Assembly: GCA_023271485.1 (NCBI GenBank)
Contig: JALPXT010000015.1
Coordinates: 1 to 18,136 of the forward strand
Length of the DNA: 18,136 nt
DNA from: Dehalococcoidia bacterium
GTDB lineage: Bacteria; Chloroflexota; Dehalococcoidia; SZUA-161; SpSt-899
Reading direction: 5' to 3'
Made by a program: the position numbers and the translations under genes. Position 1 is the stretch's first letter, and each line of letters starts with the position of its first letter. Shown here piece after piece: positions 1 to 7,863 of the stretch. Below the pieces are notes generated by a model. That model searched no databases and was not told where the DNA came from. It was given only the letters and a program-made list of their open reading frames with translations.

Positions 1-55
1 TCTTAACGATATCATGGATGTTATACCATCTCTCTATCATGACTATCTATCCTTT

Positions 56-814
56 CTACTCTTCAGCTTTGACCTGTTTGGTGCATATCATATGCCCGGC
101 AAATCTAGGCACAAAGTATACCACAGGTCCGGGTATGAGATAATATGGGAGACGGAGTAGAAAATCAGCAAGCTTAAAGGCATGCGAAATAGACCGTGTC
201 TTACTCCTATCGGGTAAATCTTGGCTTCTCAGGAGCACTTTATCAGCAAGTTGTGGTATGCCATTTCTCACCTTCTCCACAAGCCAATTTTCGGCAACTC
301 CTATCCCTCTAACCTGATACCCTCTTTGTCTCATCTCAATAGGATTCCAGAACGAGCGATGCTCTTGATGTGGATTCCCGCCATAGGCTTTCTGCCCGGC
401 GAAAGCCACCGGGGTACTTATAATGACTTCCCTTCGGGCTATTCCCTCAATATCTTGGAGAACCTTCAGCCCCTCCTCCCTTTCAAGGTGCTCTATGGTT
501 TCCAAAAATAAAACTATATCAAAGCTTTTGTCCTTGAAAGGAAGCCTTCTGACATCGCACAGGATATTTTCATTGTGGGTTTTTGCCCTCTTACACACTT
601 TTAGGTACGGCTCATATACATCTATCCCAACAGTGTAAAATCTCTTTCTATTATTTATGAACCCCATCAAATCCCCATCGGCACAGCCTATATCCAAAAC
701 GCTTTGAGCTTGGTTATCAATGCCTCTCCACACCATGTGCCAGCAGGTGAAAGGCAGGTAAGTGCCTATCTTTTGGGCCAGGCCCCAGCTTTTGTCGGCT
801 AGTTTACCAAGCAT
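56..814 (-). CDS. Class I SAM-dependent methyltransferase
   Basis: Predicted cytoplasmic methyltransferase of 252 residues. The SAM-binding motif DIGCADGD lies at residues 41-48, followed by an acidic strand end (GIDVYEPY) and the motif LPFKDKSFDIVLFLETIEHL, the usual signature of Methyltransf_11-type enzymes. The substrate cannot be read from sequence; a sugar or lipid-linked glycan is likely from the neighbours. The ATG start at 814 follows a GAGGT Shine-Dalgarno, part of which is the stop region of the upstream methyltransferase (gap 4 bp), so the two are probably co-translated. The C-terminal third contains a hydrophobic stretch (LLRLPYYLIPGPVVYFV) that may contact the membrane. It is the last gene of the minus-strand glycan operon inside the window. 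The family is clear; the substrate is not. Confidence 0.85.
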   Translation of the reverse strand: MLGKLADKSWGLAQKIGTYLPFTCWHMVWRGIDNQAQSVLDIGCADGDLMGFINNRKRFYTVGIDVYEPYLKVCKRAKTHNENILCDVRRLPFKDKSFDIVLFLETIEHLEREEGLKVLQDIEGIARREVIISTPVAFAGQKAYGGNPHQEHRSFWNPIEMRQRGYQVRGIGVAENWLVEKVRNGIPQLADKVLLRSQDLPDRSKTRSISHAFKLADFLLRLPYYLIPGPVVYFVPRFAGHMICTKQVKAEE

Positions 815-818
815 AGCT

Positions 819-1562
819 TTACCTCTTTTGAGCGATAAATATGAAATCGCGACAGCTATAGCCGAAAAATTTGTTTTCCAGCCAAAATGCTATATTCACC
901 ACTTTTCTGACCAATTTAACTGCCAATGGCGGTCTGTCATAAAACCACTCCCCCATAGTTCCAATGCCCTTATGGTGTACCAGAAGAGTGAACCCTGTTT
1001 CCTTTATCATGGCTTTGACCTGTCTTTGGGGGAAATTATAAGGGTGAGGTTTATCACGTAAACCTACCTTTTCCCTAGCTGCGCGAACTAGCCTACGCAA
1101 GGGTGCGTAGCAGTTTACGGTAAGAATTAAGAAACCCCCTGGTTTCAAGACTCTATGTATTTCTTTTAGCCCTTTCGCAGGCTCAAGAGAGTGGTCTAAA
1201 GTGTTTGTCGTAATAACAGCATCAAAATAATCACTATCAAATGGAATATCCTCCAGATTGCCTGTTCCCCACTCTATATCAGGGGGTAGCTCAAAGTTAG
1301 ATAAATAAAAATCCATTAGCGGGTCTAAACCAAATCTCTGACCTACTGGTATATGGCTAATTATTCCATCCGGTCCACAGCCAATATCTAAAATCTTCCA
1401 CTCTGGGCTAAATGAGATGTATTTGGCAATAAGGTCTATATACCAACCCCAATATTTGTTTAACTGTTTGCTCGTCGAATCTGATTTCAGAGATTTCCAA
1501 TTTTGCCAACCTTCTTTTTCAGCTTTTTGGGCTATTCCCCATCTTTTCATTCTTTTTTGCAC
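819..1562 (-). CDS. Class I SAM-dependent methyltransferase
   Basis: Methyltransferase of 247 residues. Motif I (LDIGCGPDG) is at residues 58-66, an FDAVITTNTLDH motif follows, and the motif LKEIHRVLKPGGFLILTVN is typical of Methyltransf_11. The start is taken as GTG at 1562 because a GGAGG lies 10 nt upstream; the ATG four codons later is too far from it. It sits 25 bp after the GT4 glycosyltransferase and 4 bp before a second methyltransferase. The two enzymes are not obvious duplicates outside the family motifs. Probable role: methyl decoration of the glycan made by this operon. The substrate is unknown. Confidence 0.85.
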   Translation of the reverse strand: MQKRMKRWGIAQKAEKEGWQNWKSLKSDSTSKQLNKYWGWYIDLIAKYISFSPEWKILDIGCGPDGIISHIPVGQRFGLDPLMDFYLSNFELPPDIEWGTGNLEDIPFDSDYFDAVITTNTLDHSLEPAKGLKEIHRVLKPGGFLILTVNCYAPLRRLVRAAREKVGLRDKPHPYNFPQRQVKAMIKETGFTLLVHHKGIGTMGEWFYDRPPLAVKLVRKVVNIAFWLENKFFGYSCRDFIFIAQKR

Positions 1563-1587
1563 GTTCAGTTGCCCTCCGTCTTCTAGG

Positions 1588-2805
1588 TTAGGCAGTAAAA
1601 ACCTCCAAATATCTTTGGACTATTATTGACCAGTCAAAGCCCTGGGCAAATTCCCTGGCATTAGCGCCCATACGCCTGGCTTCCTCAGGATTGTCCAGTA
1701 AATATCTTGTCTTTTCCGCCAGCTCTTCCTCATCTCCTATTTCTACTAAAAATCCATTCCAGCCATCTCTAACCTGCATTAAGGCTCCCGGTGTTTTGGT
1801 GGCTACTACTGGTTTGCCGGCTGCCATTGCCTCAATTACAACTAAAGGGAACTGCTCAACAACGGATGGCAAGATAAACATATCACAGGCTAGGTAGAGC
1901 TTCGTTACATCGTCTAGCGGCACAGTTCCGGTCAACCTCACGTTGTCCTCTAATTTAAAGGATTTAATTAAGTCAAAAATTCTGGCCGTATATCCCCCTG
2001 GCTTATCTATCTCAACGCTCTCAAAAGGGCCTACCAATAGGAATAGAGCCTTCTCATAATTATACTGGTTTATCACGATATTGGCTGCCCTTACCAGGTA
2101 TTCTAACCCCTTCATCTGGTTAATCCGGCCCACGAATAGGATTAGTTTCCTGCCATTCAGTTGATATTTTGCCTTAATGTCATTTACTTTAGTATTAGAG
2201 GAAGACAAATGCATATCTATGCCTGGGGGTAGCACCACAAATTTTTGCTCAGCCAGTTTTAAGCACCTTATCAAATGAGACCTCTGTGAATCATTCTGCA
2301 CTATCGTCCTTTTCACTCGCTTCATGGTGAAGCTTCCCAGGAGTAATAAAAGTCTATTTAATATCCCTCCGGATTGCGATGGCCAAAAGGCAGCATGATG
2401 ATTATAGAAAATCTTGCCGTTTAATCCCTTGTTCAAGATAAGCAACAAAAAAGTGAGCGAAATGACGTAAGTATTCATAACATCGAATTCGCCCGCTTGC
2501 TTAAGGCATTTATTCACTTTAAATGTAAATAGCGTTGTGTTTAAACCACTGCGAATCCAGTAGAGAAAGGGGAATTTACCTTCCAGGGCACTAGGCGGGA
2601 AGGATTTTACTGGAAGCCGAACAATGTTAATGCCATCAACCTGCTCCAAAGAAGGGTCGAATGGTGAATACTTCCTATCCAGAATGGTCACTTCATGCCC
2701 CATCTTTACCAGGTATTTTGACATAAAGGATATATGTCCTTCAGGGCTTCCTACCCTGTCAGGGGGTATTTTTTGCACCCCTGTAGATATGTGTAATATC
2801 CTCAT
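1588..2805 (-). CDS. GT4-family (GT-B fold) glycosyltransferase
   Basis: Retaining glycosyltransferase of 405 residues, close to the family's usual length. The N-terminal glycosyltransferase-4-like domain starts with MRILHIST and spans about residues 1-190. The C-terminal GT1/GT4 domain carries PPGID (193-197), LFVGRINQMKGLEYL (from 223) and the E-x7-E donor-binding motif (E317 and E325, EQFPLVVIEAMAAG). It would transfer a sugar from a nucleotide donor to a growing glycan on the cytoplasmic face of the membrane. The donor could be the GDP-heptose made upstream, but nothing in the sequence proves it. The ATG lies 1 bp after the stop of the upstream epimerase, so translation is probably coupled; no strong Shine-Dalgarno is seen. 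Confidence 0.92.
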   Translation of the reverse strand: MRILHISTGVQKIPPDRVGSPEGHISFMSKYLVKMGHEVTILDRKYSPFDPSLEQVDGINIVRLPVKSFPPSALEGKFPFLYWIRSGLNTTLFTFKVNKCLKQAGEFDVMNTYVISLTFLLLILNKGLNGKIFYNHHAAFWPSQSGGILNRLLLLLGSFTMKRVKRTIVQNDSQRSHLIRCLKLAEQKFVVLPPGIDMHLSSSNTKVNDIKAKYQLNGRKLILFVGRINQMKGLEYLVRAANIVINQYNYEKALFLLVGPFESVEIDKPGGYTARIFDLIKSFKLEDNVRLTGTVPLDDVTKLYLACDMFILPSVVEQFPLVVIEAMAAGKPVVATKTPGALMQVRDGWNGFLVEIGDEEELAEKTRYLLDNPEEARRMGANAREFAQGFDWSIIVQRYLEVFTA

Positions 2806-2806
2806 A

Positions 2807-3835
2807 TTACTTTTCAGCCTTTTTGTATTTTTGTATCCAGAAATAGGTGTGCCTTAGGCCGTCATCGAGGCTTACTTTAGGGCGCCAGCTCAGTAAAGCC
2901 TTGGCTTTGGTTATATCTGCGGTTCGACTGATAGGTCCAACAGACCTTGTAGAATCATAGGCTATCTTTATATCCTTCCCTGAAAGGCTTACTATTTTCT
3001 GGGCGATAGTGCCGATGCTAACTGGTTTGCCTGAGCCGATATTGATGATGAGAGGAGATTCATAGAGATTTGATTGAGACTCGTTGAGATTAGAGATTTT
3101 TTCTTCAAGTCTGAGCAGGGCATTTATGCAATCTGAGACATAGAGAAAGTCCCGTGATTGCTTACCGTCACCCCGGACAATAAACTCCTCCTTTGGGTAA
3201 AGGATTGCCTTCTGGATGAGGTCAGCAATTACATGAGCTTTTTCTCCCAGGGGTTCATTTTCCCCGTAGATATTGAAGATGCGGGCTATGCCGATATCAA
3301 TACCCTTCATCCAATTAAGCTCTATCTCACCCATAAGCTTAGCCCAACCATAACCCCCATCGGGGTTGATTATCCTAGGTTGGTTTTGACAAAACTCAAG
3401 GTCATCCTCAGAAAAGACAGCACCGGGGGAGTATTGTTTGTCCATAGGATAGACGGCGACGCTGGAGGCGTAGATAAGTTTCCTAACCTTCTTTTCCAGG
3501 CAAGCTCTGAAGATGTTGGCGTCAATAACCAGGTTTGTTTGGAGGGCAGCCAGCTCGGCAAGCTCGCTGCCGTGAAGATATTCTAAACTTCCCACCCTGG
3601 CGGCAAGATGGAAAACGCAATTCGCCCCTTCCATAGCTTTTAGTGCCTGATGATAGTCGCTCAGGTCTGCCCTCCTAAGTTCGATGTCTGAAGTCCTAAC
3701 TCCTAAGTCGGTTAGGTTCTCAATGCCGAGATGAGCCAAATCGCTAACCACAATTACCTCCCTCCCCTGTTTAAGGAGGCTGTTTACCAGATGACTCCCG
3801 ATAAAGCCGGTGCCGCCGGTTACTATGGTTTTCAT
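2807..3835 (-). CDS. NAD-dependent epimerase/dehydratase (extended SDR)
   Basis: Nucleotide-sugar-modifying SDR of 342 residues. The Rossmann motif TGGTGFIGSH is at residues 6-15, the catalytic S/T region YASSVAVY at 122-129, and the Y-x3-K pair is Y162 and K166 (GYGWAKLMGE). A C-terminal substrate domain follows (GDGKQSRDFLYVSDC). The reaction (4-epimerase, 4,6-dehydratase or reductase) cannot be settled. Two segments look inserted. Residues 40-53 are encoded by six 7-nt units of the same type as the intergenic arrays (3677-3718). Residues about 244-259 (NLNESQSNLYESP) are encoded by an imperfect TCTC-rich repeat. Both keep the frame. The ATG start has AGGA upstream. A GT4 gene follows at once. 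Confidence 0.9.
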   Translation of the reverse strand: MKTIVTGGTGFIGSHLVNSLLKQGREVIVVSDLAHLGIENLTDLGVRTSDIELRRADLSDYHQALKAMEGANCVFHLAARVGSLEYLHGSELAELAALQTNLVIDANIFRACLEKKVRKLIYASSVAVYPMDKQYSPGAVFSEDDLEFCQNQPRIINPDGGYGWAKLMGEIELNWMKGIDIGIARIFNIYGENEPLGEKAHVIADLIQKAILYPKEEFIVRGDGKQSRDFLYVSDCINALLRLEEKISNLNESQSNLYESPLIINIGSGKPVSIGTIAQKIVSLSGKDIKIAYDSTRSVGPISRTADITKAKALLSWRPKVSLDDGLRHTYFWIQKYKKAEK

Positions 3836-3854
3836 GTTCCTGGTGCTGAGTTCC

Positions 3855-4223
3855 CTAAGCTTTGCAAAGTAAAAATCCCCCCTCGGGAGCTACTTCCTCC
3901 AACTCACCTGTCTTGGGATTTACCTTAAAACCTAACGTTTCTAAAGCGTAAACTCCAAGGAGAGGTCGAGGCACCTCAAGTTGAGCGATGAAGGCCAGCC
4001 CCCTCCTTCCTTTTGCCTCCACTTCAGCCCAGAATAACTCAGCTTCAGCCTCACTTTTGTTGGCCAAGGTTAGCTTCACCCGGTATCCCGTTTCGGAAAG
4101 ACCCAACTGATTGATGCTCCTCGGGTCTAAGACTATATACGTTGAGCCGGTATCAACGAGCATTTCCATTGACCTGGAAGCCTTCTTGCCATGAATCATT
4201 ACTTTAGTATAAACAAAGCCCAC
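3855..4223 (-). CDS. Retropepsin-like clan AA aspartic protease
   Basis: Small protein of 122 residues with the aspartic protease signature MLVDTGSTYIVLD (catalytic D24, followed by T25-G26-S27) and the late motif PLLGVYALETLGF (about 87-99), which matches the conserved hydrophobic-Gly motif of single-domain retropepsins that act as dimers. The length fits prokaryotic clan AA proteases. No signal peptide or membrane segment is seen. The start is GTG at 4223, with GGAGG 9 nt upstream, just after the stop of the preceding epimerase (gap 1 bp), so it belongs to the operon. Its job in a sugar locus is unknown; a regulatory cleavage or a mobile passenger gene are both possible. The family is well supported by motifs. 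Confidence 0.85.
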   Translation of the reverse strand: MGFVYTKVMIHGKKASRSMEMLVDTGSTYIVLDPRSINQLGLSETGYRVKLTLANKSEAEAELFWAEVEAKGRRGLAFIAQLEVPRPLLGVYALETLGFKVNPKTGELEEVAPEGGFLLCKA

Positions 4224-4224
4224 G

Positions 4225-5187
4225 CTATCTGGCCTCCTTTCCCAGTAGTCTCCTTGCCGCTATGCGTACTGCCTCGTCTGAGGTGTGACTGGCGCTCCAG
4301 CCAAGCTTTTTCATCTTATCCACGCTGAAATGGACTACAGGCACATCCCCAGGCCAGCCTCGCTTGCCACCGGTGTATTTGAAGTTTACATCTCTTAATC
4401 CCATCTCTTCGGTTACTATTTGAGCAACCCGGGTGACGGTAGTAAAGGATTCACAGCCCAAATTATAGACATCATATTGATTATCGGAGTTATTGAAGGC
4501 ACAGAGCATGCCATCAATGCAGTCCTCAACCAGGAAGAATGGCTTCTCCTGATTGCCGTCGCCAAGGATTTCAAGCTCCTCCGGATTTTGCTTTAGCTTT
4601 TGAATAAAGTCGTAAATAACCCCATGCCCCATTCTAGCCCCCACTACATTGGCAAAGCGAAATATCCAGGCTTTAATACCGAAGAGATGGCAGTAGGCAC
4701 TGATAAGCCCTTCACAGGCAAGCTTGCCGGCGCCATAGAGATTTATAGGCAGGAGAGGACCAAAGGTCTCAGCAAGAGCTACCGGTGGAGCATCTCCATA
4801 AACACAAGCGCTTGAGGCAAAGACTATTTTATCTATATTATTCTGCCTCATCGCCTCCAGAACATTGCGGGTAGCTATGGTGCAGTTTTTAAGGTCAAGG
4901 TCAGTAACCCTGTTTCCAGCGGGAATATCAGTATTAGCTCCCAGGTGCCAGATGACCTCATGTCCCTTCATTGCCTGTTTCAGGGTATCAAAATCCAGCA
5001 AATCAGCCTCCATGAAGCGGAAGCTTTTCTTACCCAGGTGATGCTCAATCCACTCTCTTTTGCCCGAGACAAGGTTGTCATATACTGTAACCTGGTTACC
5101 TTCCTCCATTAGCCTATCTACCAGATGGCTTCCGATGAATCCAGCACCGCCGGTAATGAAGTACCTGGTGGCTTTACTTGGTGACAT
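4225..5187 (-). CDS. NAD-dependent epimerase/dehydratase (GalE-like SDR)
   Basis: Extended SDR of 320 residues. TGGAGFIGSH (residues 12-21) binds NAD; FASSACVYGD (123-132) and Y151/K155 (LYGAGKLACEG) form the catalytic triad region; FFLVEDCIDGM is the usual substrate-domain motif. The overall pattern (YGDAPPVALAE and a late VDKMKKLGW) resembles UDP-hexose 4-epimerases and GDP-sugar epimerases, but specificity is not visible. The ATG at 5187 follows GGAGGA with 9 nt spacing. The retropepsin gene starts 1 bp after its stop. Likely role: makes or interconverts one nucleotide sugar used by the neighbouring glycosyltransferases. Confidence 0.9.
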   Translation of the reverse strand: MSPSKATRYFITGGAGFIGSHLVDRLMEEGNQVTVYDNLVSGKREWIEHHLGKKSFRFMEADLLDFDTLKQAMKGHEVIWHLGANTDIPAGNRVTDLDLKNCTIATRNVLEAMRQNNIDKIVFASSACVYGDAPPVALAETFGPLLPINLYGAGKLACEGLISAYCHLFGIKAWIFRFANVVGARMGHGVIYDFIQKLKQNPEELEILGDGNQEKPFFLVEDCIDGMLCAFNNSDNQYDVYNLGCESFTTVTRVAQIVTEEMGLRDVNFKYTGGKRGWPGDVPVVHFSVDKMKKLGWSASHTSDEAVRIAARRLLGKEAR

Positions 5188-5221
5188 TACATTTATTCCT
5201 CCATTAGTTTATTTACTATTA

Positions 5222-6296
5222 TCAACGATATGATTTCTCTGTAAATCTAGCCAACCCAGAGAATACCGCCGAGAAGTAGCCAAGGCTAAGATGGAATAGA
5301 ACTGTTATAGTGAGGGAGAACTTTCTCCAGGCGCCATTTGGGCGTTTGAAGAGCTCCCTTGCTATCTGTAGGGGTAACCTGATTAGTATTCGCTGTAATA
5401 ACTTGTATTCAGGTGACAGCACGTCACTACCCGCGATGCCCTTGTTGGCGTAAAGCCTCTTAAACATAGCTTTGGTATACCCTTGCCAGTAGGCTTGGCG
5501 TTTAATAAACTCTGGTGTCAGCCTGTAACTATAAACCTTATGCCAGACCTTCACGGTCGGATTATAAACTATGGCTTTTCCTGTCTTGCTCCTTAAGGCT
5601 ATGGAGAACTCGGTATCGTCACCCACTGGCCCTCTTTTCCCAGCCTCATGTGCCCCTTCTGTTCTCCCGAATGTGTCAGAAAAAAGGCAGAATTGGAACG
5701 CTTCCTTCCTGAACGACATGCTATGCCCCCAAGCATTCCTTACCTCTCTTACTTCATTCCAGCCAGACCAAGCAGTGCAGCTTACTATACCAATAGAACT
5801 CCTCAGGGAGCCATTTCATTGACTCATCCTCCCAGAGAGGAAAGGCAGGACCAGTTACACCGATGATGGAATCATCTTCATAGCTTTTCACCATTTCTTC
5901 TGCCCAATCAGAGAAAAGAACTACAACATCATCAACAAAAGCGATAATATCTCCTTTTGCCTCTTTGATACCCAGGTTTCTAGCGGCTGATAACCCTGGC
6001 TCACCGTCATTGAAGAGGACCTTAAAGGGGAGATTCTTTGGGATTGGTTGAGCTTCGTCGAGATTGAGAGATCTAATTTCCACCGAATCTCTACCAGTCT
6101 CTACTGAGTCTCTAAAAATCTCCTCCCCATACTCCTTCACCCTCTCATATAGCTCCGGTGAGCGTTCGGCGATAAAGATAGTTTCGATGTCGGGGTAACT
6201 CTGAGCCTTTATGCTATTCAGAAGCTCATAGATATCACCCAGCCTCTCGGTGGTATAAGAGGTAACAATGATAGAGAGAAGAGGTCTATCAGCCAC
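5222..6296 (-). pseudogene. GT2-family glycosyltransferase broken by a 1-nt frameshift
   Basis: Two adjacent reading frames together make one GT2 protein. The upstream part (GTG 6296 to stop 5754) has the GT-A start LLSIIVTSY, the motif DGEPGLSAARNLGI (about 97-110), the metal-binding FVDDVV (about 120-125) and GPAFPLW. The downstream part continues with VSCTAWSGWNEVREVRNAWG, MSFRKEAF and GDDTEFSIAL and ends in a hydrophobic stretch. The frames join near 5789: removing one T there gives LPEEFYWIVSCTAWSGW, the expected order in this family. It overlaps the preceding GT2 gene by 8 bp. Either a real inactivating mutation or a sequencing/assembly error. Residues about 60-76 (RDSVETGRDSVEIRS) are encoded by an imperfect internal repeat. 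Confidence 0.82.
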
Positions 6297-6978
6297 GAAA
6301 GCGCTCCCTTATTATAGTCTTAATCGCCTTAAATCCCTGTCGCCAGCTCCGTTCCTTGATATCGCCCCCGAGTCTTCCCCGATCCGAGTGCCCTACCTCT
6401 ATTACCTTCAGCCCTGCTCTTCTAACTCGACAGTTGATAAGAGGCTCGTTTTCAAATCCGTCCGGTGACCAAGGATTTACTTGCTCTATGACCGTCTTCC
6501 AAAAAGCATTGTAGCCCGAGCAGAGGTCAGTGTATCTTCTAAAAAAGAGAATATCAAATGTGATAATGATAATCCAATTTCCGAGGATACGATGCCAAGG
6601 CTTATTTTGGGGGAATCCTTGAAGGAACCTCGAGCCTTTGGCGAAGTCATAGCCCTTAAGCAGTGGCTCGATGAATCTTGGCATCTCTTCGGGGTCGGTG
6701 GAACCATCGGCATCTAAGGTCACGATGATGTCACCGCTGGCATGCTGAATCCCATATCTCAGGGCGTCACCCTTCCCCCTCCCAGGCTGACACACTACCT
6801 TTATCTCAGGTCGAAGTTTCTTGGCTACCTCAACCGTCCTGTCAGTAGAATGCCCATCGACAAGGAGGATTTCATCTACCCATCGAGGAATTTTAGGGAG
6901 AACATAAGGTAGGTTTTCCTCCTCGTTGAGGGTGCAGATGAGAACGGTAACACTAGGATAATTCTGTGGTCTATCCAT
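6289..6978 (-). CDS. GT2-family glycosyltransferase, polyprenyl-phosphate sugar synthase-like
   Basis: GT-A glycosyltransferase of 229 residues resembling dolichyl/undecaprenyl-phosphate mannosyl- or glucosyltransferases. Visible motifs are TLNEEENL (16-23), VDGHSTDRT (40-48), GRGKGDALRYG (67-77), the metal-binding LDADGS (88-93), a hydrophobic patch at about 134-146 and DLCSGYNAF (151-159). Enzymes of this type load a sugar onto a polyprenyl phosphate at the inner membrane face. There is no C-terminal GtrA-like domain. The ATG has AGGA four nt upstream; that AGGA is part of the 7-nt array at 6983-7020. It overlaps the broken GT2 gene downstream. Confidence 0.9.
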   Translation of the reverse strand: MDRPQNYPSVTVLICTLNEEENLPYVLPKIPRWVDEILLVDGHSTDRTVEVAKKLRPEIKVVCQPGRGKGDALRYGIQHASGDIIVTLDADGSTDPEEMPRFIEPLLKGYDFAKGSRFLQGFPQNKPWHRILGNWIIIITFDILFFRRYTDLCSGYNAFWKTVIEQVNPWSPDGFENEPLINCRVRRAGLKVIEVGHSDRGRLGGDIKERSWRQGFKAIKTIIRERFRG

Positions 6979-6982
6979 CTCT

Positions 6983-7020
6983 TCCTAAGTCCTAAGTCCT
7001 ATGTCCGATGTCCTATGTCC
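6983..7020. repeat. Heptad array, TCCTAAG/TCCTATG type
   Basis: Five 7-nt units plus a partial one: TCCTAAG twice, TCCTATG, TCCGATG, TCCTATG. It fills the gap between the GT2 gene and the transaldolase gene and supplies both the Shine-Dalgarno of the first and the TAG stop of the second (7013-7015). Period and units are read directly from the sequence. Confidence 0.95.
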
Positions 7021-7699
7021 CCCTCGCCTTTTCCATCATCTCCAGCGCCTTCTTGGCATCGTCAACGAATTGTCTTACCGTGTCACGGCTATATTTATGG
7101 TCTGCCATTTTATCCAGGAACTGGGGTGGTATGGTAATGATATGCGCCCCGGTCATGGCGGCACTTAAGACATCGCCCACTGACCTGATGCTGCCTACAA
7201 TAATTTTGCTCTTGAATTTCCAGTGCTCAAGCCAGTCAACGGAGTTGCTGATAACCTCAGGCGCATTCCCACCTTCATCAGCCACCCTGCCGGCAAAGAT
7301 GCTGATATATGTTGCTCCCGCCTTTGCCGCTAACATTACCTGACCTAAAGACAAGGCTGCGGTGGCATTCACCTTTATCTCTTCACTTTGTAGCCGCCTT
7401 ATTACACCGTAACAGGGAATGCCATCCTGGGTTATCTGAGGTATTTTAACCACAATGTTTGACCCCCAGGAGGCAAATGTTTGTGCTTGGGTGAGCATCT
7501 CATCAAGGTCGTTAGTGGTAACCTCCACGCTTAGAGGTCTGGGATTTACCAGGGCGGAGATTTCCCTGGCACCGGCTTCAGCATCGTAAACACCGTCCTT
7601 GAACATAATGCTGGGATTGGTAGTGACGCCGTCTATTACCCCCATCTTGAGCCATTTCTCTATCTCGGTGATGTTTGCTGAGTCAATGAAGATTTCCAT
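7013..7699 (-). CDS. Transaldolase / fructose-6-phosphate aldolase family enzyme, likely transaldolase type
   Basis: TIM-barrel class I aldolase of 228 residues, the length of the small TalC/FSA subfamily. Visible residues match the family by position: D6, T26-T27-N28 (VTTNPSI), the Schiff-base lysine K85 (NIVVKIP) and Y131 (ATYISIFAGR). Position 59 is Glu (LSVEV). In E. coli fructose-6-phosphate aldolase this is Gln59, while true transaldolases carry a catalytic Glu, so transaldolase activity is more likely. The usual SPF after Y131 is SIF here. It lies just after the GDP-heptose genes, and transaldolase chemistry can yield sedoheptulose-7-phosphate, the substrate of GmhA; a dedicated supply role is inference. 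The ATG has a strong AGGAGG 9 nt upstream. Confidence 0.9.
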   Translation of the reverse strand: MEIFIDSANITEIEKWLKMGVIDGVTTNPSIMFKDGVYDAEAGAREISALVNPRPLSVEVTTNDLDEMLTQAQTFASWGSNIVVKIPQITQDGIPCYGVIRRLQSEEIKVNATAALSLGQVMLAAKAGATYISIFAGRVADEGGNAPEVISNSVDWLEHWKFKSKIIVGSIRSVGDVLSAAMTGAHIITIPPQFLDKMADHKYSRDTVRQFVDDAKKALEMMEKARGT

Positions 7700-7715
7700 A
7701 TTAGCCCCTCCTTTC

Positions 7716-7782
7716 TAGTCGATAGCCGACAGTCGGCAGTCAATAGTCATCCCTAGTCGATAGCCAGCAGTCAATAGTCATC
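7716..7782. repeat. Heptad array, TAGTCGA/CAGTCAA type
   Basis: Nine 7-nt units (such as TAGTCGA, CAGTCGG, CAGTCAA, TAGTCAT) in two related blocks of five and four units separated by CCC at 7751-7753. It lies between the transaldolase Shine-Dalgarno and the small four-helix-bundle relic, and encodes the last codons and stop of that relic. Confidence 0.93.
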
Positions 7783-7863
7783 GTTGAATTCCTTGTAGAT
7801 GTTTCTTATCAATTGCCTTGCCCTTTGCCAAGCCTGTATCTCCTCAAATCTTTCTATCTTCAT
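7771..7863 (-). pseudogene. N-terminal relic of a four-helix-bundle (23S rRNA intervening-sequence/S23-type) protein
   Basis: A 30-residue frame starting MKIERFEEIQAWQRARQL and ending NIYKEFNDDY before TGA. The start matches the conserved N-terminus of the S23/IVS four-helix-bundle family (M-K-x-E-R-F-E-[DE]-[IL]-x-x-W-Q-x-A-R-x-L), whose members are about 115-130 residues, so only the first helix remains. It stops inside the heptad array at 7716-7782; a shorter array in the opposite orientation lies on its other side (7878-7900). It overlaps the 3' end of gmhB by 20 bp. Not likely functional. Recognition rests on a short match. Confidence 0.62.

Noticed and set aside
1..55. Possible gene or regulatory site at the left edge
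   Set aside because: Too short and without a recognisable frame, hairpin or repeat.
3158..3586. 142-residue plus-strand frame opposite the epimerase
   Set aside because: Antisense shadow of a well-supported SDR gene, without ribosome site or motifs.
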